A DNA stretch of 5,268 nt, from the NCBI GenBank assembly GCA_964582985.1, contig CAZOUM010000111.1, forward strand, positions 1 to 5,268, given 5' to 3'. This document shows positions 4,971 to 5,268 of the stretch, one piece after another (the first letter of the stretch is position 1; each line of letters starts with the position of its first letter). Source of the stretch: CAZQYB01 sp964582985. Its GTDB lineage: Bacteria > Planctomycetota > Phycisphaerae > Sedimentisphaerales > Anaerobacaceae. The translations under genes were made by a program, and so were the position numbers. The notes beneath the pieces are model-generated. The model was not told the DNA's origin. It saw only the letters and a list, made by a program, of their open reading frames with translations, and searched no databases.

Positions 4971-5268
4971 TCAGCGTTCTTGCTGTTTTAGCTTCGATTC
5001 TTCTTTCAACCTTTGGAGCACTGTTGGCGGCGTCTCGGGTTTGGGGACCGGCCAGAAAACCGCATCACCTTCACCCACCCATATGCCAACTCTGCCATCA
5101 TAGTCCCGAATAACCTCGCCGCCATCATCCTTGAAGTTTTCTCCGACGCTATACAGCGTAAAATCATCGTCAGTTTTCTTATATACTAACAGCCTGTCGC
5201 TCCACGGGTCCAGCGGCAATTCGCTAATGTAACCGTTGGTCATCAGTTCCGTGAGGTTTTCGGGATAA
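4971..5268 (-). CDS. C-terminal part of a pseudopilin-like protein; 5' end cut by window edge
   Basis: Only the last 98 residues lie in the window; the frame is open to the right edge, so the true start is outside. An internal ATG at 5243 is probably not the start, because YPENLTEL just before it belongs to the same pattern. The visible order is YP-x-x-L-x-x-L, then ISELPLDPWSDRLLVYKK, FTLYSVGENFKDDGG, GEGDAVFWPVPKP and a Lys/Glu/Gln-rich end. The LP-x-DPW block, LYSVG and DDGG resemble the C-terminus of GspG-like type II secretion pseudopilins and of many planctomycete membrane-anchored proteins carrying that domain. In GspG the corresponding region includes a calcium site. The N-terminal helix or any larger domain cannot be seen. 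Family placement is an inference from motif order. The stop lies 254 bp upstream of the CBS gene, same strand. Confidence 0.75.
   Translation of the reverse strand, partial: YPENLTELMTNGYISELPLDPWSDRLLVYKKTDDDFTLYSVGENFKDDGGEVIRDYDGRVGIWVGEGDAVFWPVPKPETPPTVLQRLKEESKLKQQER

Overview
The window looks like ordinary chromosomal DNA from a planctomycete-like bacterium, perhaps class Phycisphaerae. This rests on three things: a Tat-exported sulfatase of the type these organisms carry in large numbers, a C-terminal pseudopilin-like tail of the LP-x-DPW / LYSVG / DDGG kind that is frequent in planctomycete secreted proteins, and short repeats scattered between genes. The assignment is an inference from gene style; there is no rRNA or other marker to settle it.

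Layout, left to right. 1-1085 (minus): the N-terminal ~361 codons of an SGSH-like (heparan N-sulfatase-type) sulfatase, cut by the window's left edge. 1186-1488 (minus): ppiC, a 100-aa stand-alone parvulin prolyl isomerase. 1679-2995 (minus): hflX, a complete 438-aa ribosome-associated GTPase starting at TTG. 2996-3339: an AT-rich divergent promoter region with a 14-bp perfect palindrome. 3340-3528 (plus): rpsU, ribosomal protein bS21 and the only plus-strand gene. 3568-4716 (minus): a 382-aa protein made of four CBS domains, convergent with rpsU. 4971-5268 (minus): the C-terminal 98 residues of a pseudopilin-like protein cut by the right edge.

How the genes relate. HflX and bS21 both act on the ribosome and are transcribed divergently from the shared 344-bp gap. 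PpiC is a folding helper. The sulfatase is an exported degradative enzyme, and the CBS protein is probably a cytoplasmic adenine-nucleotide sensor with no effector domain of its own. Gaps of 100-254 bp separate the minus-strand genes, so they do not look like one tight operon.

No new defence, mobile or RNA system is visible. The least explained signals are short repeats at gene ends. One is a 36-bp element present twice (3536-3571 and 4829-4864, 30 of 36 bases identical without gaps). The other is a set of acga(g/a)tcac units at 1646-1682. The first copy of one and the last unit of the other each overlap the stop codon of the neighbouring minus-strand gene.
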